Source: Anolis sagrei (taxonomy: Eukaryota; Chordata; Lepidosauria; Squamata; Anolidae). From it: a DNA stretch of 64,000 bases. The notes under the pieces were generated by a model. The model was not told the origin of the DNA. It saw only the letters and a list, made by a program, of their open reading frames with translations, and ran no database searches. Below are positions 10,337 through 23,936 of this stretch, piece by piece. The translations under genes and the position numbers were made by a program. The stretch covers positions 248,759,953 through 248,823,952 of the forward strand of contig NC_090024.1 in NCBI RefSeq assembly GCF_037176765.1. Reading direction: 5' to 3'. Numbering within the stretch: the stretch's first letter is position 1; the number at the start of each line of letters is the position of its first letter.

Positions 10337-13300
10337 TTGCATTTGTTGACCGCCCCTCTCAGCCCGAAGGCGACTCGGGGCGGTTCACAACAACAAAAGA
10401 GACAGTGTACAAAAAGCCGAGACGATACAGACCAGACAATACAACATAACATATACTTAAACTAAAAAACCGCTTCGTCAAGTCCTGGGGTCATAGCCAA
10501 AATTCACAGTCCTAGTTCAGTCCATAGTCATTCAATGCACTCAGTTGAAGGCCTGCTCGCAGAGCCATGTTTTCAGGCCCCTACGAAAGGCCATCAAGGA
10601 GGGCGCCTGTCTAACTTCAGCAGGGAGGGTGTTCCACAGCCGGGGGGCCACCACCGAGAAGGCCCGCTCCCTCGTCCCCGCCAGACGTGCCTGTGAGGCA
10701 GGCGGGACCGAGAGAAGGGCCTCCCCGGATGATCTCAAGGCCCTCGTGGGCTCGTAGGCCGAGATGCGGTCTGCAAGGTATTTTGGGCCGGAACCGTTTA
10801 GGGCTTTGTAGGATAACACCAGCACCTTAAATTGGGCCCGGTAGCAGATCGGCAGCCAGTGGAGCTGGGACAGCAGAGGCGTTGTATGCTCTCTGCTTCC
10901 AGCTCCCGTTAACAACATGGCTGCCGCGCGCTGGACTAGCTGGAGCTTCCGGACCGTCTTCAAGGGCAGCCCCACGTAGAGAGCGTTGCAGTAGTCGAGG
11001 CGGGATGTGACCAAAGCGTGTACCACCGTGGCCAAGTCAGACTTCCCAAGATACGGGCGCAGCTGGCGCACGAGCCTAAGCTGTGCAAATGCTCCCCTGG
11101 TCACCGCTGAAACCTGGGGCTCCAGGCTCAGCGATGAGTCCAGGGTCACACCCAAGCTGCGAACCTGCGCCTTCAAGGGGAGTGCGACCCCGTCCAGCAC
11201 AGGCTGTAACCCTATACCCTGTTCGGCCTTGCGACTGACCAGGAGTACCTCTGTCTTGTCTGGATTTAATTTCAGTTTGTTCGCCCTCATCCAGACCATT
11301 ACAGCGGCCAGGCACCGGTTCAGGACTTCGACGGCCTCCTTAGTAGCAGGTGGGAAGGAGTGACAGAGTTGGACGTCATCTGCGTACAGGTGACACCGCA
11401 CCCCGAAACTCCGGATGATCTCACCCAGCGGCTTCATGTAGATGTTAAACAGCAAGGGGGACAAGATGGAACCCTGAGGAACGCCACAGGTCAACGGCTG
11501 CGGCGTTGAACAGGAGTCCCCCAACAACACCTTCTGGGTACGACCCTCCAGAAATGATCGGAGCCACTGCAGAGCAGTGCCCCCGAGGCCCATCTCTGCA
11601 AGGCGCCCCAGAAGAATACCGTGGTCGACGGTATCGAAGGCCGCTGAGAGGTCCAGGAGCACCAACAGGGACACACTCCCCCTGTCTAGCTCCCGACGGA
11701 GATCATCCACTAAGGCGACCAAGACCGTCTCGGTACCATGCCCCGGTCTGAAACCAGACTGTGCCGGATCCAGATAATCCGTGTCTCTCAAGAATACCTG
11801 GAGTTGTGAGGCCACCACGCTTTCCATGACTTTGCCCAAAAAGGGAAGATTGGAAACAGGCCGAAAGTTGTCCAATTTAGTGGGGTCGAGTGATGGTTTC
11901 TTCAACAGCGGCTTTATAACAGCCTGTTTTAGGCTCGCTGGAATCTTGCCTTCCCGAAGGGAGGCGTTAACCACCACCGTTACCCACTCGGCCAATCCCC
12001 CTCTGGCCTCCTTAAGAAGCCAGGATGGGCAGGGGTCTAGGATGGACGTGGTGGGTCTCATCCCTCCAAGTACCTTGTCCACATCCTCGGGTTTCACAAA
12101 CTGAAAAGAATCCAACAAAATCTGACAAGCAGGTGCTTGTGTCACATCCACGGAGACTGCATCTAAAGTGGCGTCCAGCCCGGAACGGATCAAAGCGACT
12201 TTGTCTGCAAAGAACCGAGCAAATGCTTCACAGCGCGTTGCCGAGTTGTCAGGGCTCCCACCGGTAGGGGGAGTTAAAAGACCTCTGACAACCCGGAACA
12301 ACTCCGCCGGACGGTTCTTTGCAGACGCAATAGTGGCCGCAAAGAAAGTTTTCTTTGCGGCTTTTATTGCCGCGGCGTATGCCCTCAAAAAGGACACAAA
12401 CCGTGCTCGGTTTGACTCGCTTGGGTCCGATCGCCACACGCTCTCTAGAACCCTCTTCCTTCGCTTCATCGCTGCCAGCTCCTCGGTGAACCAAGGGGCT
12501 GGTTTAGCTCGGTTACTTGAGAGGGGACGTTCCGGAGCGATCATGTCAATAGCCCTGGTCATCTCCCCATTCCAGAGAGCGACCAAGGCCTCGACATTGT
12601 CGCCTACCGCGGCGGCGGGAAACTCCCCAAGAGCCGTCAGGAATCCGTTCGGATCCATTAGCCTCCTGGGGCGGACCATCTTAATGGGTCCTCCACCCTT
12701 GCGGAGGTTAGGGGGCGCAGTAAGCCTAAATCTAATCAGGAAGTGGTCGGACCATGGCAACGGAGAGATGGACAACTCCTCCACACCGCCACCCTGCTCC
12801 CATCCCTGGCAGAAAACCAAGTCCAATGTGTGTCCAGCACAGTGGGTGGGGCCAGTTATTTGTTGGGACAGCCCCATGGTTGCCATGGCGGACATGAAGT
12901 CCTGAGCTGCACCTGTGAGGGTTGCCTCGGCGTGGATGTTGAAGTCCCCCAGCACAAGGAGCCGTTGGGACTCCACCACCAGGCTCGAGACCACCCCCGC
13001 TAGCTCAGGTAGGGAGACTGTAGTGCAGCGAGGTGGACGGTACACTAACAGAATCCCTATTCTGTCCCGGTCACCCACCCTCAGGTGGACGCATTCAAAA
13101 TTTGTGGTCTGCGGGATGGGGCTCCTGGTTAGATGGATGGTATCTCTATAGACCACTGCGACCCCGCCTCCCCGTCCTCCGGCTCTTGGTTGGTGTTGCA
13201 CGGAGAAACCTGGAGGACAAAGCTGGGAGAGATTTACGCCCCCCGCTTCATCCAACCAGGTCTCCGTGATGCACGCCAGATCTGCCCGTTCCTCCAGGAT

Positions 13301-14077
13301 TAAGTCCTGAATCCAAGTTGTTTTTCCGTTGACAGACCTGGCGTTCAACAACACCACCTTCAAGCCAGAGGGCCCGCTCACCTGGTTACACCAAGTTACC
13401 TTAGGAGACCTTTTGGGGATAGTTAATTTAGAGAAGCGGTCCGAATTAGGCCGAATTCGAGGTCTCCTTCTCCCGCATCTCCTCCTTCCCACCACGACCT
13501 CTATGGGGACCCCTCGGCTAGTGGAACACCTCCCCCCCTCCATGCCGCCGTTGTGAGCTATAAGATTACTTTCTTGCCAGCATCCCCCCTCCCCCTCCCC
13601 CCCCCTCCCCACCACACTCTCCATCACAGGCTTATTATTATTATTATTATTAGAAACACAGCAAGATGATTTCACAACAGACACTCTGCTGGCTGTTGTA
13701 TTGGATCACATGTTGGATACTTCCCAAGTGTCTAGGACTGTGTGATGTATTATTATTATTGTTATTGTTATTATTGTTATTATTATTATTATTTGAAACA
13801 CATCAAGATAAGTTCACAACAGACACTCTGCTGGCTGTTGTATTGGATCACACGTCAGAGACTTCCCAATTGTCTAGGTCTGTGTGATGTATCTGTGAAT
13901 AATGCATGCAGATCCGAGTAGGGTGGCCTTTTGCAGCTGGCAGGTGGTCATTTTGTCAGTGCCGATTGTGTTTAAGTGCAGGCCAAGGTCTTTAGGCACT
14001 GCACCCAGTATGCCCATCACCACTGGAACCACCTTGACTGGCTTGTGCCAGAGTTGTTGTTGTTGTTGTTGTTGTTG

Positions 14078-14118
<41 letters not shown>

Positions 14119-14895
14119 TTCCTGACACAAAAGCACAGTATGTCACAGCAAACGAGATCTATATATGCTGGATTTTGTATCACAAAATCACAAGTTGAAC
14201 CCTTCCCAAGCGTCTAGGACTGTGTGATGTATTTTTGAATGATGCGCGCAGATCCAAGTTAGGAGGCCTTTTGCAGATGACAGATCGTGATTTTGCCGAT
14301 GTTTATTGTTCCCAAATGCCAGCTGAGGTCTTTTGGCATGGCACCCAGTGCGCCCATCACCACTGGGACCACCAGGACTGGTTTATGCTGTCAGAGCCTT
14401 TGCAGTTCGATTTGGAGGTCTGGATAGCGGCTGAGTTTTTCGTGTTGTTTCTCCTCAATGCGACTCTCACCTCCAATGGCGACATCCATCATCCAGACTG
14501 TTTTCTTTTCCACAATTGTGATGCCTGGTGTATTGCGTTCCAAAACTTGGTCAGTCTGGATTTGAAAGTCCCACAGGATTTTTGTGTGTTCATTCTCCAT
14601 GACCTTTGCAGGTTTATGATCCATTTACCAGTTCTTTACTGCTGGCAGGTGGTCCTTGGGACATAAGTTCCAGGGAATCATCTGGGCCACAGAGTTGTGC
14701 CTCTGTTTGTAGTCCTTCTGTGCAATTTTCTTGCAGCAGCTGAGGAGATGGTCCATGGTTTCCTCCGCTTCTTTGCACAGCCTGCATTTTGGGTCATCCG
14801 CTGGTTATTAATATTATTATTATGTTTATTTATACCCCACTTTTCTCTCCACAATGGAGGCCCAAAGTGGCTCAAAGATAGACTCAAAGAGATAG

Positions 14896-14936
<41 letters not shown>

Positions 14937-17900
14937 ATGTTTCTTTATGCCCGGCCTTTTCTCCCCACAGGAGACTCAAAGCAGCTTACTTTAAAAGCAT
15001 TTCAAGACAGTTGACATCTACAAGTATACAAACATTAAAACAGCATTGCACTCCTCTAAGGAAGGGATTCAACCTGAGCAGAAGGAAGACTTTCCTGACG
15101 GGAACAGTAGGATGTTCTGCCTTTGCTCAGGTGGAGTCTCCTTCCTTCATAGAATCCTAGAATCCTAGAATCCTAGAGTTGGGAGAGACCTCCTGGGCCC
15201 TCATCCAGTCCAACCCCATTCTGCCAAGAAGAAGGAATATTGCATTCAAAGCACCCCCGACAGATGGCCATCCAGCCTCTGTTTAAAAGCTTCCAAAGAA
15301 GGAGCCTCCACCACACTCCCTCCGGGGCAGAGAGTTCCACTGCTGAACAGTCTCTCACAGTCAGGAAGGTCTTAGAATCATAGAATCCTAGAATCCTAGA
15401 GTTGGGAGAGACCTCCTGGGCCATCATCCAGTCCAACCCCATTCTGCCAAGAAGCAGGAATATTGCATTCAAATCACCCCTGGCAGATGGCCATCCAGCC
15501 TCTGTTTCAAAGCTTCCAAGGAAGGAGCCTCCACCACACTCCGGGGCAGAGAGTTCCACTGCTGAACGGCTCTCCCAGTCAGGAAGTTCTTCCTCATCTT
15601 CAGATGGAATCTCCTCTCTTGTAGTTTGAAGCCATGGCTCCATTGCGTCGTAGTCTCACTCCAGGGAAGCAGAAAGGAAGCTTGCTCCCTCCTCCTCCTC
15701 CCTGTGGCTTCCTCTCACATATTTATACATGGCCCTCATCATGTCTCCTCTCAGCCTTCTCTTCTTCAGGCTAAACATGCCCAGCTCCTTAAGCCGCTCC
15801 TCATAGGGCTTGTTCTCCAGACCCTTCTTTCCTTCTCTGGAGGTCTTTCTTTAGGCACAGGCTGGATGTCCACCTAGAATCCCTGAGTAGGAAGAGACCT
15901 GGTGGGCCATCATCCAGTCCAACCCCTTTCTGTTGGACTGGATGATCGCCTTCAAAGCACCCCTGCCAGATGGCCATCCAGCGTCTGTTTCAAAGCCTCC
16001 AAAGAAGGAGCCTCCACCGTCTGCTGGGAGGGCTGGGAGCTCTAGGTCCTGTTGACCCCCTCCCCCCCCCCCCAATCCCTGTCTTTTTGCAGTGAAGCAG
16101 GAGGGGCTGCGCTTCGTGGAGCAAGAGCTGGAGAACATCACCATCCCGGACCTTCACGGCAAGGAAGGCCAGTTCCACTACAACATCAGCAAGTGAGTTC
16201 CACCACAACATCCGCTTAAGCGGCTGAGGGGCAAAAGGAAGGGGCCTGAGGCTGTGAGGAATGGTGGGAGTTGAAGTCCAAAACACCTGGGGGGCTGCAG
16301 GTGGCACCTGGTTTGGAAAGCCCTCCTTTGGTCAACATCACCTCTGTGCTGCCGTGATGTGCCTGGCCCTGTCCTCCCAGTCTCCCTCTCCCAGTCCCTG
16401 ATGGTGCCCTTCTCCCTCCCTTTTCCCAGCGTGAGGGTGACCCACCTGGACCTGCCCTTCTCGGACCTGCGCTTCCAGACCAAGCAGCACCTGGCCTTCG
16501 ACATCCGCAACGCCTCCATCGCCCTCCGCTTCCGCCGGCAGATCCTCTACTGGTTCTTGTGAGTGAGTGAGTGACGAGGGCCAACCTCTCTCAAGTCGCC
16601 CTATTCCACGCATGCACACCTTTGGGGGCTAAAGCACCTCCCCAAAATTAGAGTACACCTTAGATTCACGTCCTAGAGTCACCTTCCTGCAGATCCAAAG
16701 GGGAAGCTGCTTCAGGAGCTCCTCTTTGAAGGACATCTTCTCTAATGCAATGGTGCTTAGTGCTATGCAAGGCTGGGATTTGTAGTTTGGTGAGGCATCA
16801 GCATCCTTTGGCAGGGAAGGCCCAATGCCTTGTCCAACTACATGACTCCATAGCATTGAACCAAGCCAATTGAAGTGGATTGTTGTAGGTTTTTTCGGGC
16901 TATATGGCCATGCTCTAGAGGCATTCTCTCCTGATGTGCCTCATCCATGCTCAATGGCGTGTGCACACTCTGGTTACATCCCGTATAGAGTACTGCAATG
17001 CTCTCTACATGGGGTTGCCTTTGAAGACTGTCTGGAAGCTTCAACTGGTCCAACGGACAGCAGCCAGATTGCTAACTGGAGTGGCTCCTAGGGAGCATAC
17101 AACTCCCTTGTTGTGCCAGATCCACTGGCTACCAGTTTGCTACTGGGCACAATTCAAAGTGCTGGCTTTAGCCTATAAAGCCCTAAACCAGCGTTTCTCA
17201 ACCTGGGGGTCGGGACCGCTGGGGGGTCACAAGGAGGCATCAGAGGGGTCACCAGAGACCACCAGAAAACACAGTATTTTCTGTTAGTATGGTGGTTCTG
17301 TGTGCCAAGTTTGGCCCAATTCTATCGTTGGTGGAGTTCAGAATACTCTTAGATTGTAGGTGAACTATAAATCCTAGTAACTACAACTCTCAAAGGTCAA
17401 CATCTGTTTTCCCCAAACTCCACCAGTGTTTGGGCATATTGAGTATTCATGCCAAGTTTGGTCCAGATCCACCATTGTTTGAATCCACAGTGATCTCTGG
17501 ATGTAGGTAAACTACAACTCCAAAACTCAAGGTCAATGCCCACCAAACCCTTCCAGTATTTTCTATTGGTCATGGGAGTTCTGTGTGCCAAATTTGGTTC
17601 AATTCCATCATAGGTGGAGTTTGGGATGCTCTTTGATTGTAGGCGAACTATAAATCCCAGCAACTACAACTCCTAAATGGCAAAATCAATTCCCCCCATC
17701 CCGCCAGTATTCAAATTTGACCATATTAGGTATTTGGTCCAGTGAATGAAAATCCATCCTGCATATCAGATATTTACATTATGATTCATAACAGGAGCAA
17801 AATTCCAGTTATGAAGTAGCAACGAAAGTAATTTTATGGTTGGGGGTCACCCCAACATGAGGAACTGTATTGAGGGGTCACGGCATTCGGAAGGTTGAGG

Positions 17901-20549
17901 ACCACTGCCCTAAACGGTTCTGGCCCAACTTACCTGTCCGAACGAATCTCCCCTTATGGACCTGCGAGGACTTTGAGATCACCTGGAGAGGCTCTGCTCT
18001 TGGACCCGCCATCATTGCAAGTACGGTTGGCGGGAACGAGAGGCAGGGCCTTCTCAGCGGTGGCCCCACGGCTATGGAACGCCCTTCCTGGGGAGATTAG
18101 ATAGGCTTCCTGGCTCCTATCATTCCAGAAGAGTCTTAAGGCATGGCTTTTTTGAGCGGACATTTGAAAATACGGAGTAACAGATATAATAATGGAATAA
18201 CTATATGGTGGAACTGGATATTGTTTTAAGGATTATTGATTGAAGAATGTGTCATTATAATGTTTGATTTTATTGTTGCTGATGTTTTTTATATTGTACT
18301 AGGTGTACCCTCTAAGCGTTGCTGTGGCCAACCTTCCCTCTTTCTCTCCCTCCTTCTTTCCCTCCTTCCTTCACTCCCTCTTACCTTCCCTTCTCGTCTT
18401 TCCTTCTCTTCTTCCTTCCTTCTCTATCTCTTTCCGTCCTTCCCCCTTTTTCTTTCTCTTCTGCTGTCTCTCTTTTCTCCCTTCTTCTCTCTTTCCTTCC
18501 CTCCCTCTTTCTCTACATCTTCCCCCCTTCCTTCGCTCCCTCTTTCCTTCCTTCATTCCCTTTTTTCTTTCCTTCTCTCCTTCCTTCCTTCTCCCTTTTT
18601 CTTTCTCTTCTGCTGTCTCTCTTTTCTCCCTTCTCTCTTTCCTTCCCTCCCTCTTTCACTACATCTTCCCCCCTTCCTTCGCTCCCTCTTTCCTTCCTTC
18701 TTTCCCTTTTTTCTTTCCTTCTCTCCTTCCTTCTCTAACTTTCTTTCCTTCCCCCTTTTTCTTTCTCTTCTGCTGTCTCTCTTTTCTCCCTTCTCTCTTT
18801 CCTTCCCTCCCTCTTTCACTACATCTTCCCCCCTTCCTTCGCTCCCTCTTTCCTTCCTTCTTTCCCTTTTTTCTTTCCTTCTCTCCTTCCTTCTCTAACT
18901 TTCTTTCCTTCCCCCTTTTTCTTTCTCTTCTGCTGTCTCTCTTTTCTCCCTTCTCTCTTTCCTTCCCTCCCTCTTTCACTACATCTTCCCCCCTTCCTTC
19001 GCTCCCTCTTTCCTTCCTTCTTTCCCTTTTTTCTTTCCTTCTCTCCTTCCTTCTCTAACTTTCTTTCCTTCCCCCTTTTTCTTTCTCTTCTGCTGTCTCT
19101 CTTTTCTCCCTTCTCTCTTTCCTTCCCTCCCTCTTTCACTACATCTTCCCCCCTTCCTTCGCTCCCTCTTTCCTTCCTTCTTTCCCTTTTTTCTTTCCTT
19201 CTCTCCTTCCTTCTCTAACTTTCTTTCCTTCCCCCTTTTTCTTTCTCTTCTGCTGTCTCTCTTTTCTCCCTTCTCTCTTTCCTTCCCTCCCTCTTTCACT
19301 ACATCTTCCCCTTCCTTCGCTCCCTCTTTCCTTCCTTCTTTCCCTTTTTTCTTTCCTTCTCTCCTTCCTTCTCTAACTTTCTTTCCTTCCCCCTTTTTCT
19401 TTCTCTTCTGCTGTCTCTCTTTTCTCCCTTCTCTCTTTCCTTCCCTCCCTCTTTCACTACATCTTCCCCTTCCTTCGCTCCCTCTTTCCTTCCTTCTTTC
19501 CCTTTTTTCTTTCCTTCTCTCCTTCCTTCTCTAACTTTCTTTCCTTCCCCCTTTTTCTTTCTCTTCTGCTGTCTCTCTTTTCTTTCTCCTCTACCTCTTT
19601 CCTTCCTTCCTTCTCCTTTCCTTCTTTCTTTCCCTCCTTCTTTTCTTTTCTTTCCCTCTTTCTTTCCTTTCCTTTCCTTCCTTCCCTCTTTTTTCCCTTT
19701 TTTCTGTATTGTCGTTTAGCTTTTCGTCATTTAGCTTTTTGGGGCTTTTTAAATTCCCTTCTGCTGTGTTTTTCAGTGTTTTTTTTTTGAGTGAAGGACA
19801 TACATTGGCCTGAGAGGTGTCTGGTGTCCAAATTTGGAGTCAATTCCCCCCGTGGTTTTGGAGTTATGTTCATCCCAAAAATAAACATGACATTTTTATT
19901 TATATTGTACATTGTAATTGTGTCTTTGGTGGCATTGAATCCTTGCCTTGTAAACCGCCTCAAGTCACCGGAAGGCTGAGAGAGAGGGGAGGTCTAGAAA
20001 TGTACTAAATAATCATAAAATAAATAAATTCATCACCCAGACCCCAAACTGGTTCCGGGGTTTCCCATGGAATCACCCTCGCAGCAAAAGCAGTTCCTTC
20101 AGTACTGGTTTGAAACCGGCTTAAGTGGTCAGTGCAGAGGTGCCCAACGTAGGTGGCCACAACCACAATGCATGTGGAGGGGAGTTCCGATGACGCAGGC
20201 AGGGCTTGAGTGTGATTGTGATAACCATCTGCCTGCCATGTCCCTCGTTCCCAGCTATGACATCGGCTCCATCAACGCCTCGGCCGAGGGCGTCCACATC
20301 CACACGGCGCTGGAGCTCTCCAAGGACAGCAGCGGGCGCCTCAAGATCTCCAACAGCAGCTGCAGCGCCTCCATCGCACGCATGAACGCCGGCTTCTCCG
20401 GGACCCTCAGGTGGGACTCCCTGGAACCACCCTAGGCTTGGAAGGGGCCCTCTGAAGGGCATCTAGCCCAACCCCCTGTGTTCTGCCAGGCAGGAAAGAC
20501 ACTATCAAACCCCCACCCCACCCCCACAAACAGATGGCCATCCCTCTGC

Positions 20550-20594
<45 letters not shown>

Positions 20595-23500
20595 GAATCC
20601 TGGAGTTGGAAGAGACCTCTAAAGGCCATCGAGTCCATCCCACTTTATTCCACAGAAAAGGCACAATCAAAACACTCCTGGCAGATGTTCATCCAGCCTA
20701 TCATAGAATCCTAGAGTTGGAGGAGACTCTCAAAAACCACCCACTCCAACCCTTTTCTGCCAAAAAGAGCACCATGCGACCCTTCCCGACAGATGGCCAT
20801 CCAGCCCTTGTTCTAGAATCATAGTTGGAAGAGAACTCCAAAGGACATCCAGTCCAACCCTGTTTATTCTGCTGTGCAGGAAAAGCATAAAGCTTCCCTG
20901 GCAGGTGGCCATCCAGCCTCTGCTTAAAAGCCACCAACCCTCCCTTCCTCAAAGGATTCCTCAGGTGGAAGGGGTCCCCAAGGGCCATCTGGTCCACCCC
21001 ATTCAGCCACAGGGAGGGACACACAACCTGAGCTCTCCCGACAGGTGGCCATCCAGCCTTGGAAAGCCCTCCAGCAGAGGAGAGTCTTTCCTACCTGGAG
21101 GCAGGAGATTCCACCATCAAGCAGCTCTTGCTTTCAGCTTGCGATCCACTCAGCTTCCCAGATGATGACCCAGCGGCTTGCAAGGGGAGGCTGTCCTTGC
21201 ATTGTGTGTGTGTGTGTGTGTGTGTGTGTTCGTGGGGGAGGATCCTTGCCTTTCCCCATTGGGAACGGATGGATGGCCTCTTGTGTTCCCCCCTCACTCG
21301 GTCTCTCTGTCGTTCTCTCTCTAGGAAAGTGTACCAGTTCCTGTCGGCCTTCATCACCACAGGGATGCGCTTCCTCCTCAACCAGCAGGTGAGGGCCAGG
21401 CTGCTCCGGGGAAGCCTAGAGGTGGAAGGGACCCCCCAAGGCCATCTAGTCCACCCCCTTCAGCCTGGCAGGAAGGCACAATCTGAGACCTCTCAAAAGA
21501 TGGGCATCCACCCTCTGCTTAAAAGCCTCCAAGGAATAAGTTCTTTGCAGACGCCCAGAGTAGTTTCCAGGATCAAGAAAAGGGCAATCGACGGGGCATT
21601 ACATCGGTCAGCTTGAGACTCTGCAGCAGGCATGGGCCAACTTTGGCCCTCCCTCCTGATGTTTTGGATTCCAACTCACAGAATTCCTAACAGCCTCAGA
21701 TCCCTTCGCTTAAGCGACTGAGAGGGAAAAGGAAAGTTGAAGTCCAAAACATCTGGAGGAAGGGCCAACGTTGGCTCATGTCTGACAATCTACCCCCCCC
21801 CCTCCCTTTATTCTGTCATGCAGGAAAGGCACAATCAAAACACCCCTGGCAGATGTTCATCTAGCCTATCATAGAATCCTAGACAGACAGACAGACAGAA
21901 AAATAGAGATAGGTAGATAAAGATACACACACACACAAGCTTTGGATGGCATAGGGAAGGACTGGCACTCGTTTGGTGTTTGCTTTCCTGTCTGTGCCTC
22001 CGATCAGAAGGTTTCACCATATTTTCTGTGCCTTGAAAACTGGATTTTGGAAAAGTTGGCTTCTGGTTTGGATTGGAGAGAAAGCTCAAGCGGAGCCCCC
22101 ATTTCCCCCCACCCCAGATAATGATGCGCTCTTCCAGAGTGCCTTTCTCTTCCTTCCGAGGAGAAGATCTCTTTCCCTCTGGTCCTGGGGTCTCTCCCCA
22201 TTCTTAGCTAGGAGTTGCTTGCCAGTTGGGTGTCTGTAACTGGGGGTCTGCTTGGAATGGGTTGTGATGTGAGGGTGATGATGGAGTGGGGGGAGAGGGG
22301 TGTGCCTGCCCCCCCTCCCCTCCTCTGATGCTCTCCCTCCTCTGCCTCCAGATCTGCCCGGTCCTGAACCATGCCGGCCTGGTCCTGCTCAACTCCGTCC
22401 TGGACACAGTGCCCGGTACGCTCGTTCGCTTGCTTGGGGGTCGAGGGGGTCTCCATTTGGGGAGGGGGAGATGCATGTGTGCATGGGGGAAAGGTTAACA
22501 GGGGGCAAGAGTGACCGGGAGCAGGGCATTGGTCACTCTTCCCCCCATTGATCTCACTGGCTTCCTCCTTGCAGTGCGGAACCCCGTGGACGACCACATT
22601 GGGATCGACTACTCCCTGCTGCATGACCCTGCGGTCACGGCAAGCACCATGGACCTGGCCTTTAAGGTTAATATGGGGACATGGGCGGGGGGGGGGCATG
22701 AAAGAGGAGGGGGGGCTGGGTGGGAAGCAGGGACACGCTCGATGGCCAGAGCCCTGCTGGTGCCCCTTGCCTGTCCAGTGGGGCAGTGTTCTCTGGGGCC
22801 AAAGGTTCTGAGATGTGTTTGTGTGTGCAGCACCAATGGATGTGCCATGGCCATGTGTCGGACACATAGAATCATAGAAGAGTTGAGAGGGGCCTCTCAA
22901 GGTCATCCAGTCCAGCCTCCTCCTGCCTTCATGCAGGAAAAGCACAATTAAATCCCTCCCAACAGATGCCTCTCCAGCATTCTTCTTGTTGTTGTTGTTG
23001 TTACTTCTGCTACTACTACTATTCAATCATACAATCCTAGATTTGAAGGAGACCCCCAGGGCCATGCAGTCCAGCTCCATTCTGCCATGCAGGAAAAGCA
23101 CCATCAGAGCACTCCTGACAGATGGCCATCCAGCCTCTGTTTAGCAGCTTCCAAAAAGGGAGCTTCCTCCACACTCTGCGGCAGAGAGTTCCACTGCTGA
23201 ACAGCTCTCCTTACAACCAGAGAGTTCTTGCTAATGCTCCATGGAATCTCCTTTCCTGCCATTGAAGCCCATGACGTCCTAGGCTCCAGGGCAGCAGAGA
23301 TCAAGGCCTGCTCCCTCTTCTTTGGGGCACCCCTTCAGATCTTTACCCTCGGCTCCCACATCCCTCCGAACCTCCTCTTCTCCAAGCTGGGCATCTCCGG
23401 CTCCATCAGCGCAGGACTCCACACCCAGGGCCTGCCATGCCCCCACTTTCTGCATGGCCTGGGGCACATAGTGTCAGTGACATCGGCAGCACAGCAAGGC

Positions 23501-23898
23501 AGGAACAGATCAACCACAGCCACCTAGGCTATAAACTACTTTATTTTACAGCTATATACATTAGGATCTACTTAACACTCAGCACATCGTACACTTGCTT
23601 CTTTACCGTCTGATCATAACATCGTGAACACTTCAACTGTTATCAGCACTAGTCCACAACTCCTGCATTCCAGAGTGACGTATGACGTAGGACGCTGCGT
23701 CCATTATTTCCAATTTTACATTTGGCCTTCCCATTGTTTTTAATTGTGTGTTGTCTTATTGATAATGTTGTATATTTTATTGTCTTTTTTTTTTGTTTTT
23801 TATTTTAATTGTTTGTATTGTTGTATTGTGTGTTCGGCCTCATGTAAGCCGCACCGAGTCCCTTGGGGAGATGGTAGCGGGGTACAAATAAAGTGTTG

Positions 23899-23936
<38 letters not shown>

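Noticed and set aside
18659-19299. Three identical 106-codon minus-strand frames
   Set aside because: Products of the 160-bp array (Lys/Glu/Arg repeats), not a gene family.
20432-20638. Frames rich in Ile or Asn around (TAA)n/(TTA)n arrays
   Set aside because: Translated microsatellites; the same happens at 49915, 14100 and 8460.
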